Of a DNA stretch of 64,000 nucleotides, positions 34,564-42,413 are shown in pieces. Made by a program: the position numbers and the translations under genes. The DNA is from an uncultured Bacteroidia bacterium (GTDB lineage: Bacteria; Bacteroidota; Bacteroidia; Bacteroidales; UBA932): NCBI GenBank assembly GCA_902785785.1, contig CADAAA010000002.1, positions 248,001 to 312,000 of the forward strand, read 5' to 3'. Under the pieces are notes generated by a model. It was given only the letters and a program-made list of their open reading frames with translations. It made no database searches and was not told the origin of the DNA. Positions within the stretch are counted from its first letter, which is position 1. Every line of letters starts with the position of its first letter.

Positions 34564-35379
34564 ATGAAGAGATTTTTCCTGCTTGTCACCGCCATGGCAC
34601 TCCTCCTGCCCGGCCGTGTTTCCGCCCAGACCGACATGCCATTCAGCATGGCGGCCGGTGTATCTCTCGGCGTCATGGACGGAGCCGGAGTCGATCTGGC
34701 TTTCGGCGTCATCGACAATCTCAATGTCCGTGTCGGATATGGCCTGATCCCCTCATTCCTCATCAAGGAGTATGGCATAGCCCTTCCCGAATGGGGCAAC
34801 AATCCTGCGACAAGCACCGCTATGACTGGAAAGCTTCCTGGCAATGGCAATCTCCTTGTGGATTATCATCCCGGCGGCAAGTCATTCAAGGTGACTGCCG
34901 GATTGTTCTTTGGGTCTAAGGATTTCGTGAAAGTTTATAACACTAAAGCTTTGCCGGAATCATATCAAAATGCAGGTATTGAGTATTGGATTGATGGAAA
35001 TACTGAAGATAAAGCGAATAGGTATCGTATTCAATCCAATGAAAAAGGAATTGTTTCTGCTGCTTTTGAAACGATTGCTGTCAAACCCTTTCTTGGCATT
35101 GGTTTTGGCTCTGCCATTCCGAATAATCGAGTAGGTGTTTCTTTTGATTTAGGCGTAGAGTATATAGGAAGCCTCGATCTTTGCGCGGATGCCCGTAATC
35201 GAAAAGACGATTTGGAACATCTCTCATTGACGACGGACGGTATTCTTCAGACAATTTATAAGATTCGTGGACATAGCCGCGAGATGTCGTATGATAAGTA
35301 TGTGTCCTATGTGGACAAACTCCGCGACCTTCCCATCCTGCCGGTCGCACGCGTCAGCGTCTTTGTGAAATTGTTTTAG
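34564..35379 (+). CDS. Putative outer-membrane beta-barrel protein (unrecognised)
   Basis: 271 residues from ATG 34564 with a signal peptide ending VSAQ. Alternating Gly/aromatic patterns (AAGVSLGVMDGAGVDLAFGVIDNLNVRVGYG split between strands; PFLGIGFG ... VGVSFDLGVEYIG) and a C-terminal ARVSVFVKLF suggest a small beta-barrel. Family not recognised. Base composition changes within the gene: about 34915-35270 is much richer in A+T than its ends, indicating replacement of an internal segment. Followed after 23 bases by a lipoprotein gene. Confidence 0.7.
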   Translation: MKRFFLLVTAMALLLPGRVSAQTDMPFSMAAGVSLGVMDGAGVDLAFGVIDNLNVRVGYGLIPSFLIKEYGIALPEWGNNPATSTAMTGKLPGNGNLLVDYHPGGKSFKVTAGLFFGSKDFVKVYNTKALPESYQNAGIEYWIDGNTEDKANRYRIQSNEKGIVSAAFETIAVKPFLGIGFGSAIPNNRVGVSFDLGVEYIGSLDLCADARNRKDDLEHLSLTTDGILQTIYKIRGHSREMSYDKYVSYVDKLRDLPILPVARVSVFVKLF

Positions 35380-35402
35380 TTGGTTATAAAGTGTAGTTGG
35401 TT

Positions 35403-36281
35403 ATGAAAAGTTATCATTACCTGATCGCAGCGCTTCTTGTGCTGCCCGTGCTCTTCTCCTGTGGAGGGAAGAACAATCATACCCCCGATAATCCCACTCC
35501 CACTCCGGTTACTCCGGTTACTCCTGTAGATCCGACTCCTCCTACTCCTCCGACCCCACCTACTCCTCCGGAGCCGGAGCCGGAACCGCCGATCGAGTTC
35601 CGCAGGACTATCCGTTTCGATCACAACATCATCTCCTTCAACAGCAGCAAGGATTTCGTTGCTGTCTATGAGGAATCGCTCCTGACTAAGTCTGGAGATT
35701 CCCGCAAAATCGTTTCGTCATCATATACCTATTCAGATGACAACAGGACTTATGTCCTTAATGATTTTGGAAAACTTGAGGTCGTCGATGACAAACAGAT
35801 CGCCTTTACCCCTAATGGCGGTAGTCGCAAGGTTTATGATGCTACTACATCCTTGATAGTAGATAACGAGAATGCCGCTGCATATCTTGTTAATAAAAGT
35901 TGGTCTATCGATAAGTCAAGGCTTTATTTTAGAGGTGCAAGCTATGATTTGGATGGTTTGGATCTCAATAAAGTTGAGGAGATTGCCCGCGGACAGGGAA
36001 TTGAGTTCAAATACCACATGAATCCTGATATGGTGGCCAAGAAGCTTGTCTTTACGGATGCTTTGGCTGCTGCTCTGTTCAACAATGGTGAGGTTTATGC
36101 TGCTGAACATACACTCCGTTCTGGTTCAAAGTTTGATTTGTCGGAGTTTACCAATAATTTGAAAGGAAAAGCTTCAATCGAGTTTGATAAGGATGATCCG
36201 TCAATGTGTTTTATATATATTACTACGACACTAGATGGCTCAGAAGCTGAGGTTGAGTTTGTGTTGAAGGAATTAAAATAA
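35403..36281 (+). CDS. Lipoprotein with Pro/Thr-rich linker (unrecognised)
   Basis: 292 residues from ATG 35403 (a TTG two codons earlier is unlikely). Lipobox LFSC gives Cys20 as the lipid-attachment site. Residues about 26-62 are a Pro-Thr-Glu linker (PTPTPVTPVTP ... PEPEPEPP), likely a stalk displaying the C-terminal domain. Two thirds of the gene, roughly 35690-36281, is AT-rich relative to the first third. The mature domain has no family I recognise; alternating polar/hydrophobic stretches suggest beta structure. Probably co-transcribed with the upstream barrel gene and followed by an intrinsic terminator. Confidence 0.7.
   Translation: MKSYHYLIAALLVLPVLFSCGGKNNHTPDNPTPTPVTPVTPVDPTPPTPPTPPTPPEPEPEPPIEFRRTIRFDHNIISFNSSKDFVAVYEESLLTKSGDSRKIVSSSYTYSDDNRTYVLNDFGKLEVVDDKQIAFTPNGGSRKVYDATTSLIVDNENAAAYLVNKSWSIDKSRLYFRGASYDLDGLDLNKVEEIARGQGIEFKYHMNPDMVAKKLVFTDALAAALFNNGEVYAAEHTLRSGSKFDLSEFTNNLKGKASIEFDKDDPSMCFIYITTTLDGSEAEVEFVLKELK
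35483..35590 (+). repeat. Proline/threonine codon repeat
   Basis: Degenerate repeats of CCT-ACT-CC(T/G) and CCGGAG units encoding a PT/PE stalk within the lipoprotein. Such tracts can expand or contract by slippage in multiples of three. Confidence 0.7.
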
Positions 36282-36305
36282 ATAGACACATACTCTTCTT
36301 TGTGC

Positions 36306-36342
36306 ATGGTTTTTGCTTCTGCCGAAGTGAAAACCATTTTTT
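36306..36342 (+). terminator. Intrinsic terminator just before the third envelope gene
   Basis: A 14-pair stem with two G-U wobbles joins 36306-36319 to 36324-36337 (loop TGCC), followed by five T residues (36338-36342). It ends seven bases before ATG 36350, so it could end the upstream operon or act as an attenuator for the next gene. Confidence 0.75.
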
Positions 36343-36349
36343 ATACGCT

Positions 36350-38110
36350 ATGAAACAAATATTGAAATCCTTGTGCTGCATGGCGGCCTTCGCCGCAATG
36401 CTCGCAGGATTCGGTTCCTGCGATACATCTACCCGCCAGCATCGTGGCGGTGGCATAGAGCCTGAAGTCCCCGTTCGTCCCGGCGAGTCCACCGATGATC
36501 CTTACAACGTCGAGCTCATCGACGGTTGGGGAGAGTTCTATGGCGACCACTATGAGAACAATACGGACAATTATCTGATCTACCTCTATGAGGGTGAGAC
36601 CGATAATGACGGTTATTTCACCAAGTCTGCTCACATGCTGAGGCTGGACATCATCCTTCCGCAGTCAAACAGCATAGCTTTGAAAGAGGGCGTTTATAAC
36701 TGTTCGGACAGGGGATCCACATTCTCCTTCGTGCCGGCTTACATGGCCAAGGACGAGGATGGGAATCCATTCATGGATGGTTCCACACTATACATCCAGA
36801 CGGATTCGAAGCATTACAATACCTTTGCTATCACGGATGGCAGAATGGTCGTCGAGAAATTGATCGGTAATCGGTACGACATCACACTTACCGTCTCTTC
36901 GAACGGCAGTGAGTATACTTTCCATTACAAGGGCGCCATCGACATCCAGGACATGACCTCCGGATCTTCCGAGATCGACCCCAGCTTCCCCGGTGAAGAT
37001 CAATACCAGTTGAAAGCGAAGGCACTGTATTTCGGCGATGTCCAGGAGGGCAGTGACGAGTATTCGCTGTATCTGTATTATGGTGAATACCTCGACAACG
37101 GAGATTTCAAGACTGTGGGTACCGAGATGGTGTTCGACCTGTTCACCAAGATTGACGGAGGCAAGAGCATTGCTGCAGGCAAGTATACTTGCTCAAGCAG
37201 CGATGTCACTCCTTTCCATTTCCTCGACGGACTGGAGGAGGGCGGGACCGTCTATCCCTCTTATGTTTACCGCCAGTATGACAATTCCGGGAACAATTGG
37301 AGTACCGAGCTTGTAACGGACGGAAACATGGAGATATCCCGTTCCGGTTCCGATTATAGGATAAAGGTGTATTTCACCACTCCTTCCGGCTCGTATTCAT
37401 GCGAATACGAAGGTCCGCTCACAATCATCGACAGCCGTCAGGATACTCCTTCCGGGGATGACATCCCGAAGAATGTCGAAATGAAGAATATCACCCGCGT
37501 GGTGGCCGAGGACTGGGGCAAGGTTTGGGATGGCATCGAATGCACGGACTACCGTGACTGGATCCTGTACTTCTATGACAAGGATGCGGAGTCCACCAAG
37601 GAGTATACCTGTGTGGAGATCCTCACCGAGGAGAAGTATAACAAGTCTCTGCCCGAGGCCAAGTTTACCAAACTCATCAATCCCGATGTCGCTAAGACCA
37701 CGGAGTTTGTTCCCGGAGTGATTATCGCCGGATACACTGACAAAGACCAGAATGCCTGGGGCAGCTGGTACTGCAAGGGCGGGACGGCCTGGTACGCTGC
37801 TTCCAAGGGAAGCCTCGACATCAAGCAGAAAGGCGATAGCTACGGATTTGTCTTTGACTTCGTAGATGAAGACGAGACATACGGCGGCACTTTCAAGGGT
37901 GAGTATGACGGCAAGGTTGAGTTCACGGTCGCTTCGACCCAGTCTGCGGCGGCCAGGCGGTCCGCGGGCAAGGGCTTCAGCCTGCACCGCGGAGCGACGG
38001 CGCCGCGCGCGGCTGCTCCCTCCGGGCTTTCGCGGACTGCCGGGCAGGGCCGCAAGGCCGCCGCTAAGGCTCCCGTCCGCCGGGAACTCGCACAGCCCAA
38101 AGCGAAATAA
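36350..38110 (+). CDS. Lipoprotein with three related beta domains and a basic Ala/Arg/Lys tail
   Basis: 586 residues from ATG 36350. Lipobox GFGSC indicates lipidation near residue 24. Three similar segments follow (about 50-205, 215-355 and 365-530), each beginning with a W/Y-rich strand such as NYLIYLYEGETDNDGYF, YSLYLYYGEYLDNGDF, DWILYFYDKDAES, and ending near a Y-x-G-x-(V/I) strand. The final 55-60 residues (AAARRSAGKGF ... RRELAQPKAK) are low-complexity, strongly basic and encoded by DNA of very high GC, unlike the acidic body. No family recognised. Such a tail could bind polyanions or be a domain acquired by frame extension; both are inference. Confidence 0.7.
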   Translation: MKQILKSLCCMAAFAAMLAGFGSCDTSTRQHRGGGIEPEVPVRPGESTDDPYNVELIDGWGEFYGDHYENNTDNYLIYLYEGETDNDGYFTKSAHMLRLDIILPQSNSIALKEGVYNCSDRGSTFSFVPAYMAKDEDGNPFMDGSTLYIQTDSKHYNTFAITDGRMVVEKLIGNRYDITLTVSSNGSEYTFHYKGAIDIQDMTSGSSEIDPSFPGEDQYQLKAKALYFGDVQEGSDEYSLYLYYGEYLDNGDFKTVGTEMVFDLFTKIDGGKSIAAGKYTCSSSDVTPFHFLDGLEEGGTVYPSYVYRQYDNSGNNWSTELVTDGNMEISRSGSDYRIKVYFTTPSGSYSCEYEGPLTIIDSRQDTPSGDDIPKNVEMKNITRVVAEDWGKVWDGIECTDYRDWILYFYDKDAESTKEYTCVEILTEEKYNKSLPEAKFTKLINPDVAKTTEFVPGVIIAGYTDKDQNAWGSWYCKGGTAWYAASKGSLDIKQKGDSYGFVFDFVDEDETYGGTFKGEYDGKVEFTVASTQSAAARRSAGKGFSLHRGATAPRAAAPSGLSRTAGQGRKAAAKAPVRRELAQPKAK

Positions 38111-38145
38111 TTCTTGACTCGTGGTGCAAAGTCGGCGAATCTTGC

Positions 38146-38153
38146 TAACTTTG
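38146..38153 (+). promoter_or_regulatory. -7 promoter element of ssrA
   Basis: TAACTTTG, exact consensus, placed 17 bases before the mature tmRNA 5' end. Confidence 0.7.
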
Positions 38154-38169
38154 CACCACTTCTGTTACT

Positions 38170-38566
38170 GGGGATGTTTTGGTTTTGACAGCATCGATGC
38201 GGGACAGTAAGCACGTCGTGAGTCGGAAGCCCTCACGTAAATACCAGTTTCCAAAAAACTAGTTGGCAACAACAATTTCGCACTCGCTGCTTAATTTGAC
38301 CAAGTCAAATTGCTTAATCCGGTCCGCCTAGGCTGCGGGCCAGACGAGTATCCCTCCGAACTTTACGCCGGTTATGGTCGGGTCAAGGGGTATCATTCAA
38401 ACCGGACGCGTGGGGTAATTCCTCTGAATCCTCACTAAGACGCAGGGGATAAGCTTCAGGTGGCCCGCCTTCCGGCAGCCTGTCGCCGACAATCAAAGGA
38501 CGGATAAGCGTGTAGAAAGCTCTCTTGTGCGTTGTTTGGACGGCGGTTCGAGTCCGCCCATCTCCA
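38170..38566 (+). ncRNA. ssrA: tmRNA (transfer-messenger RNA)
   Basis: 5' GGGGATG pairs with 3' CATCTCC (one G-U) to give the tRNA-like acceptor stem, and GGTTCGAGTCC forms the T arm close to the 3' end; the discriminator A is at 38566 and CCA is not fully encoded. The tag frame starts at GGC 38265 after a TAGTT context and reads GNNNFALAA, stop TAA 38292-38294. It rescues stalled ribosomes and tags the product for proteolysis. The tag has Phe where Bacteroidetes tags usually have Tyr. The 3' end serves as an apparent integration site. Confidence 0.96.
38265..38294 (+). other. tmRNA proteolysis-tag reading frame
   Basis: Nine codons GNNNFALAA plus TAA, with resume codon GGC. The ALAA end is the conserved degron for ClpXP-type proteases. 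Confidence 0.9.
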
Positions 38567-38567
38567 C
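38554..38567 (+). repeat. Left direct repeat (candidate attL) in ssrA 3' end
   Basis: CCGCCCATCTCCAC covers the tmRNA T-arm/acceptor end and recurs exactly at 44975-44988. After one mismatch both copies continue with AAAA. The segment between them is clearly lower in GC than both flanks. Confidence 0.65.
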
Positions 38568-38603
38568 AAAAATCCCTCTCAGAGTTCTCTGAGAGGGATT
38601 TTT
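38568..38603 (+). terminator. Intrinsic terminator of ssrA
   Basis: TCCCTCTCAGAG (38573-38584) pairs perfectly with CTCTGAGAGGGA (38587-38598), flanked by A5 and T5 tracts. It starts immediately after the tmRNA, inside the putative island. Confidence 0.92.
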
Positions 38604-38696
38604 CATTCACAATGTATCAATTTGTGTGACAAATTATTATAAATATAAGCAGTAATCTCTTCCTGACTTTATTCATTATTATCACAAATCTTTCAC

Positions 38697-39668
38697 TTAC
38701 CTTATAGGGGTGAAAAGAATGGTTGATTCCCAAAGGGTAAAAGACTCATAGTCCCACTGTCCTTTCTCAAATCCGAGTCCGAGAAATTCTCCTTCCGGAG
38801 TTTCAATGCTATAGAGACTGGTGAAGCGGAAACCATCATTTTCGCTAAGGAAATCTTCTTTGACCTTTGTGGCAGATTCACTCAAGGGTGTATCAGGATC
38901 CAATTTGTGCCGTGTCTCTGTCCATGCCCAACCACGACCTTGACGGGATCGTGCAGTCTTGATAATGCCACTATCAAGGATAAATACCAGGTTGTCTCCG
39001 CTCTCATTGACAGCCCCCAGGATCTCCGCATATGGATATCGCGCCTTCACAGCGTCTAGAGACGGAGAAATATCTCTCCATGTAAACGACGGATTGATGG
39101 ATCCTCCATGGGAATCGTATAAAAGGGTACCATTCTCGCTGATCACGAAATATTCCGTCCTGTGGACAATCCCATCCGAACTGACACCTTGAGTATCCTT
39201 CAGAGGCACATCGAAGCGGAACTCGAATTGCTTGTGATCTATACCTCTACGAGATGTTTCAATAACATAGCTGCCAGGCCAACTTCCTGTCTCAGAGTAG
39301 TCCTCATTCTCAACTCCTGTGCTTAGATAAGCCCTGGCGACCTTCCTTGGCAGCTGAAATAGGAAATCGTCAGTCGAGTACATCTTATTTGTCATCATCC
39401 AGACCTTGTCCTTATAGTGTGCCTTCGCCTCAAGGCCATCACTGTCAATGAATTCCAGTTCCGCCCAACCATCGTAATCCTCTCCATAATGGTTGCTTTG
39501 CAGGGTTGCCCCAGGATAGCGTGCCTCGAAATCAGCACGCACATAGTCCGGAATGGGATCGTATGGCACCTGCGGTTCTTTTTCACACCCCGTCAGGGTT
39601 ACCAACCCGAAGGTTGCTAATAATATGGCTATTTGATGATACCTAAGAATAGTTTTAAACATGATCAT
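38697..39668 (-). CDS. Lipoprotein with PepSY-like (DUF2874-type) repeats
   Basis: 323 residues. Lipobox TLTGC gives lipid-modified Cys near residue 28; an alternative ATG is at 39662. Two or more PepSY-like units are suggested by VRADFEARYPGATLQSNHYGED with AELEFIDSDGLEAKAHY, and by LDAVKARYPYAEILGAVNESGDNLVFIL. The known family (PF11396) is periplasmic and small; here it is extended. Function unknown. Low GC relative to the flanking core genes. It lies just downstream of a small barrel gene on the same strand. Confidence 0.75.
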   Translation of the reverse strand: MIMFKTILRYHQIAILLATFGLVTLTGCEKEPQVPYDPIPDYVRADFEARYPGATLQSNHYGEDYDGWAELEFIDSDGLEAKAHYKDKVWMMTNKMYSTDDFLFQLPRKVARAYLSTGVENEDYSETGSWPGSYVIETSRRGIDHKQFEFRFDVPLKDTQGVSSDGIVHRTEYFVISENGTLLYDSHGGSINPSFTWRDISPSLDAVKARYPYAEILGAVNESGDNLVFILDSGIIKTARSRQGRGWAWTETRHKLDPDTPLSESATKVKEDFLSENDGFRFTSLYSIETPEGEFLGLGFEKGQWDYESFTLWESTILFTPIR

Positions 39669-39675
39669 ATTCCCC

Positions 39676-39709
39676 TTTGTTTAATACACTTATTTGTTTA
39701 ATACACTTA
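39676..39709 (+). repeat. Tandem 17-bp direct repeat
   Basis: TTTGTTTAATACACTTA occurs twice head to tail (39676-39692, 39693-39709) without mismatch. The second copy contains the stop codon of the barrel gene; the first lies in the leader of the PepSY-like lipoprotein. Confidence 0.9.
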
Positions 39710-40270
39710 GAAAGCCCAGCCGAAGCCCAGGTGTGGCCAGAATACGAAGTTGTTGCCGCCAGTATCGTACAACGTGAGGAAGCCGGCACGCAAAACGAAG
39801 CCCTTTTCGGTCACAAGCCTATAGCCAGTGCTTAGGTAAGGAATTGCTCCAATTTCGTTATATGGTTTAGCTCCTGTCTTCGACGTATATCTGTCAGCAC
39901 AAAGAATCGCACCGGCACCAAGATCGAATTTCGAAGCCCTTTTGCCAAAGAGGTAGTTGATCTCCAGGGGAACGGCGAGCCTGAAGGATTGGTCATAATT
40001 GTGGATATGTAAACCAGAATCCGTAACGCCAAAGCCCCCATTCCTGACATCAAAACTCATCATATTTGTTTGGCTGTACCCGAAGCCCAGTCCGGTGCGC
40101 CAGCCCCATCCGAAAGAACCGTCTTTGTTGAATCTGGCATCATAACCGACTCCGATCCCATTGGATGCTCCGAGGAATTCGAGATAGACGGATCGGCTGT
40201 TCTGGCTGTATAACAATGAAGCGGATAGAAAAGTGGCCATAATGGTCACTATTATGTGAACCTTTTTCAT
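39707..40270 (-). CDS. Small outer-membrane beta-barrel protein (unrecognised)
   Basis: 187 residues with a signal peptide ending LLYSQ. Strand-like alternation and Gly/aromatic content (YLEFLGASNGIGVGYDARF, WGWRTGLGFGYSQ, LAVPLEINYLFGKRASKFDLGAG over adjoining strands) and a terminal WPHLGFGWAF ending in Phe are hallmarks of an eight-stranded barrel inserted by BAM. No named family. It sits between the LytTR regulator and the PepSY-like lipoprotein on the same strand but has its own promoter. Confidence 0.75.
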   Translation of the reverse strand: MKKVHIIVTIMATFLSASLLYSQNSRSVYLEFLGASNGIGVGYDARFNKDGSFGWGWRTGLGFGYSQTNMMSFDVRNGGFGVTDSGLHIHNYDQSFRLAVPLEINYLFGKRASKFDLGAGAILCADRYTSKTGAKPYNEIGAIPYLSTGYRLVTEKGFVLRAGFLTLYDTGGNNFVFWPHLGFGWAF

Positions 40271-40277
40271 GAACTAA

Positions 40278-40323
40278 TTTTTTTTTTGACGCGAAAATAA
40301 TCATGTACGCGTGCATAAACAAA
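40278..40323 (-). promoter_or_regulatory. Promoter of the barrel gene with an A10 initial tract
   Basis: On the minus strand TTTG (40320-40323) and TATTTTCG (40292-40299, one mismatch) are 20 bases apart. Ten consecutive A residues (40278-40287) occupy the predicted start of transcription, just ahead of ATG 40270. Confidence 0.6.
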
Positions 40324-40383
40324 AGATTGTCCGTGAACATGACATAATTGGTCACGAAGCCGACATCCCGATTGAAGAAGCAT

Positions 40384-41142
40384 CTAAGATGACAGCAAAT
40401 CCAGAAGCAGTTTCTTGGTTTCCTGGGTTATCTTGAATTGGATCTTTGCAAAGGGATCCTTCAAGAAGACCAGGGAATCGCGCCCCGGTCCGGGAGCAAT
40501 TTTATCGATGTAGTCGATATTCACAATGGCCTGACGGTTAACACGGCAGAATGCAGGTGGAAGACTCTGATTGATTTCGATAAGGGAGTCATCTACACTT
40601 CCCCACGAACCGTCAGAAATGAATACGCGTGTATTTCCTTTCTCGGAATAGAAATAACAGATGTCTGATACGTTTCTGATCATTGTCTCGCGGCCCACTT
40701 CCAGGAAGACCCTGCTCCGGTATTTAACGTTATGATTGAGGATAGCCGCGGAGGTCTCTTTGATAATACTTTTGTCCGCTCTTGGCTGGAACGTCTCGCA
40801 CTTGGTCAAGGCTCGCTGTAGAGCGTCAAATGAAACAGGCTTGAGCAGATAATCGACACAATTGTAGTCGAATGCTTTCAACGCATACTCGTCGTATGCG
40901 GTCGTGAACACGACCATTGCCCGGGTTTCGACCCTGTCGAAAACAGAGAAAGAAAGACCGTCATCAATCTTAATGTCCGAGAAGATGATATCAATATCGG
41001 GATTCGATGAGATAGCCTTGATAGAGTCCCTGATATTAGTGGTAACACCAACAATCTCAATTCCAGGTCTTAAGGAAACAAGAAGAGCCTTCAGCGTGTC
41101 GGCTATCGGCCGTTCATCTTCAATAATCAATGCTTTCATCAT
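40384..41142 (-). CDS. LytTR-family response regulator
   Basis: 252 residues. Receiver domain 1-120 with phospho-acceptor Asp56 in IIFSDIKIDDG, acidic pocket IIEDE and Lys in DYLLKPVSF. LytTR DNA-binding domain about 140-245 (SEKGNTRVFISDG, FCRVNRQAIVNIDYI). Such regulators bind direct repeats at target promoters. The start overlaps the kinase gene by 23 bases, so the pair is coupled. The nearby barrel and lipoprotein genes are plausible targets; that is inference. Confidence 0.93.
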   Translation of the reverse strand: MMKALIIEDERPIADTLKALLVSLRPGIEIVGVTTNIRDSIKAISSNPDIDIIFSDIKIDDGLSFSVFDRVETRAMVVFTTAYDEYALKAFDYNCVDYLLKPVSFDALQRALTKCETFQPRADKSIIKETSAAILNHNVKYRSRVFLEVGRETMIRNVSDICYFYSEKGNTRVFISDGSWGSVDDSLIEINQSLPPAFCRVNRQAIVNIDYIDKIAPGPGRDSLVFLKDPFAKIQFKITQETKKLLLDLLSS

Positions 41143-42229
41143 TTAAGTCTTCTAGATAAAGAATTGGAATGCCGACCTCAAATATGTTCCCATCATCAAA
41201 TACCGTTACCTCTCGGTTAGTTAGAAGGGAGTACCGTTCTTTAAGATTGGCAAGTCCGCTTCCAGTACCGGACGCTTGATCTACCCTAGGGAGTACATTA
41301 TTCGTGACAACGATATAATCATCCCTAAGCCTTATTTCAATTGTCAGGAGGTTTTCCTTACCGTGACGGTTATGCTTCACTGCATTCTCAACAAGGCTTT
41401 GGACAGAAACTGGGGTGACGAATCCATTTGCATACGACAGATGCGGATCAATACTAATAGAGATGCCGGAATATCTGTAATGGACCAGTCGTGCATATGC
41501 TCCTATAAACGAAAGTTCCTCTTTCAATTCAACGACAGTTTTGTTCCCGTTTACTACCAGGTATCGATAAATATTTGATAATCCTTGAAGAAAGTCCTCG
41601 GCATCATCAGGTGCTGTCTTGATAAGTCCGGAGAGAGTACTGAAACTATTAAAAATGAAGTGATTATTCGTCTCTAATGACAGGTTCTTCAACTTGGATT
41701 TCAAAAGAATAATTTCTTCGCTTTTCAGCTTATCTTCAGCTTTAATCTTTGCCTCTGTCTCTTCACGATATCGATTCATTAAGAATATGACCAGATAAGC
41801 CGTTGTAAGTACGGAAAGATTAAGATAATCCGTAAAAGCAATACGGGCAAACAATCCCTCCTTCGCGGGATAGATATTATGGTAAGCAAAACCGCAGACA
41901 AACGCTGATATGCCGTTCAAGAATGCAAGAAGCATCACTTGAAGAATCAGATTCTTCAAATTCTTCTCTTTATTCCAGAATAGCTTCACTATAAGACGGA
42001 TGTAGACAAGGGCCAATTCAAGGAGAATGGTGGTTTCAATTATCTGTTCACCGAAGTTCTTCAGGATTTCCCAAATCAGAGACCATCCGCTCATCTTGGT
42101 AAATACCGGGAAATTGACGATACACCATAACACCCAACTGAACGCAATGGAAAGGCATAGTAATGCCCCATGGGAAAGATGCATCTCCCCTTTTGAGGAA
42201 TCATAAGACTTGCCCGTATCTGTTTCCAT
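41120..42229 (-). CDS. LytS/YehU-type sensor histidine kinase
   Basis: 369 residues if translation begins at ATG 42229, chosen because an exact -7 element sits just upstream (42251-42258); ATG 42280 would add 17 residues. Four to five membrane helices occupy about 20-155, a short coiled linker follows, then the His_kinase domain (PF06580) with phospho-acceptor His190 in NNHFIFNSFSTLSGLI (the family usually has NPHF, here NNHF). The ATPase part shows SVQSLVENAVKHN and GTGSGLANLKERY. Partner of the overlapping LytTR regulator. AT-rich. Confidence 0.9.
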   Translation of the reverse strand: METDTGKSYDSSKGEMHLSHGALLCLSIAFSWVLWCIVNFPVFTKMSGWSLIWEILKNFGEQIIETTILLELALVYIRLIVKLFWNKEKNLKNLILQVMLLAFLNGISAFVCGFAYHNIYPAKEGLFARIAFTDYLNLSVLTTAYLVIFLMNRYREETEAKIKAEDKLKSEEIILLKSKLKNLSLETNNHFIFNSFSTLSGLIKTAPDDAEDFLQGLSNIYRYLVVNGNKTVVELKEELSFIGAYARLVHYRYSGISISIDPHLSYANGFVTPVSVQSLVENAVKHNRHGKENLLTIEIRLRDDYIVVTNNVLPRVDQASGTGSGLANLKERYSLLTNREVTVFDDGNIFEVGIPILYLEDLNDESIDY

Positions 42230-42250
42230 ATACTCTGTATTAGTACTATG

Positions 42251-42258
42251 CAAAGATA
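42251..42258 (-). promoter_or_regulatory. -7 promoter element of the kinase/regulator operon
   Basis: TATCTTTG on the minus strand, 21 bases before ATG 42229; a matching -33 is not evident. Confidence 0.5.
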
Positions 42259-42413
42259 CTGCATTTTGATCAGTCTCCATTCTCTTCAACAGACAAAAAG
42301 GCAGATTCAACGTCTATTATGTCTGGTTCACCAATTATTATTTCATAACTTGGATTAAGTTGTGCATTTTTGAACTGAATTATAATCTATAATAGGAACA
42401 AACAGTATTAATT

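Noticed and set aside
38383-38610. 75-codon minus-strand frame
   Set aside because: Entirely within the tmRNA and its terminator.
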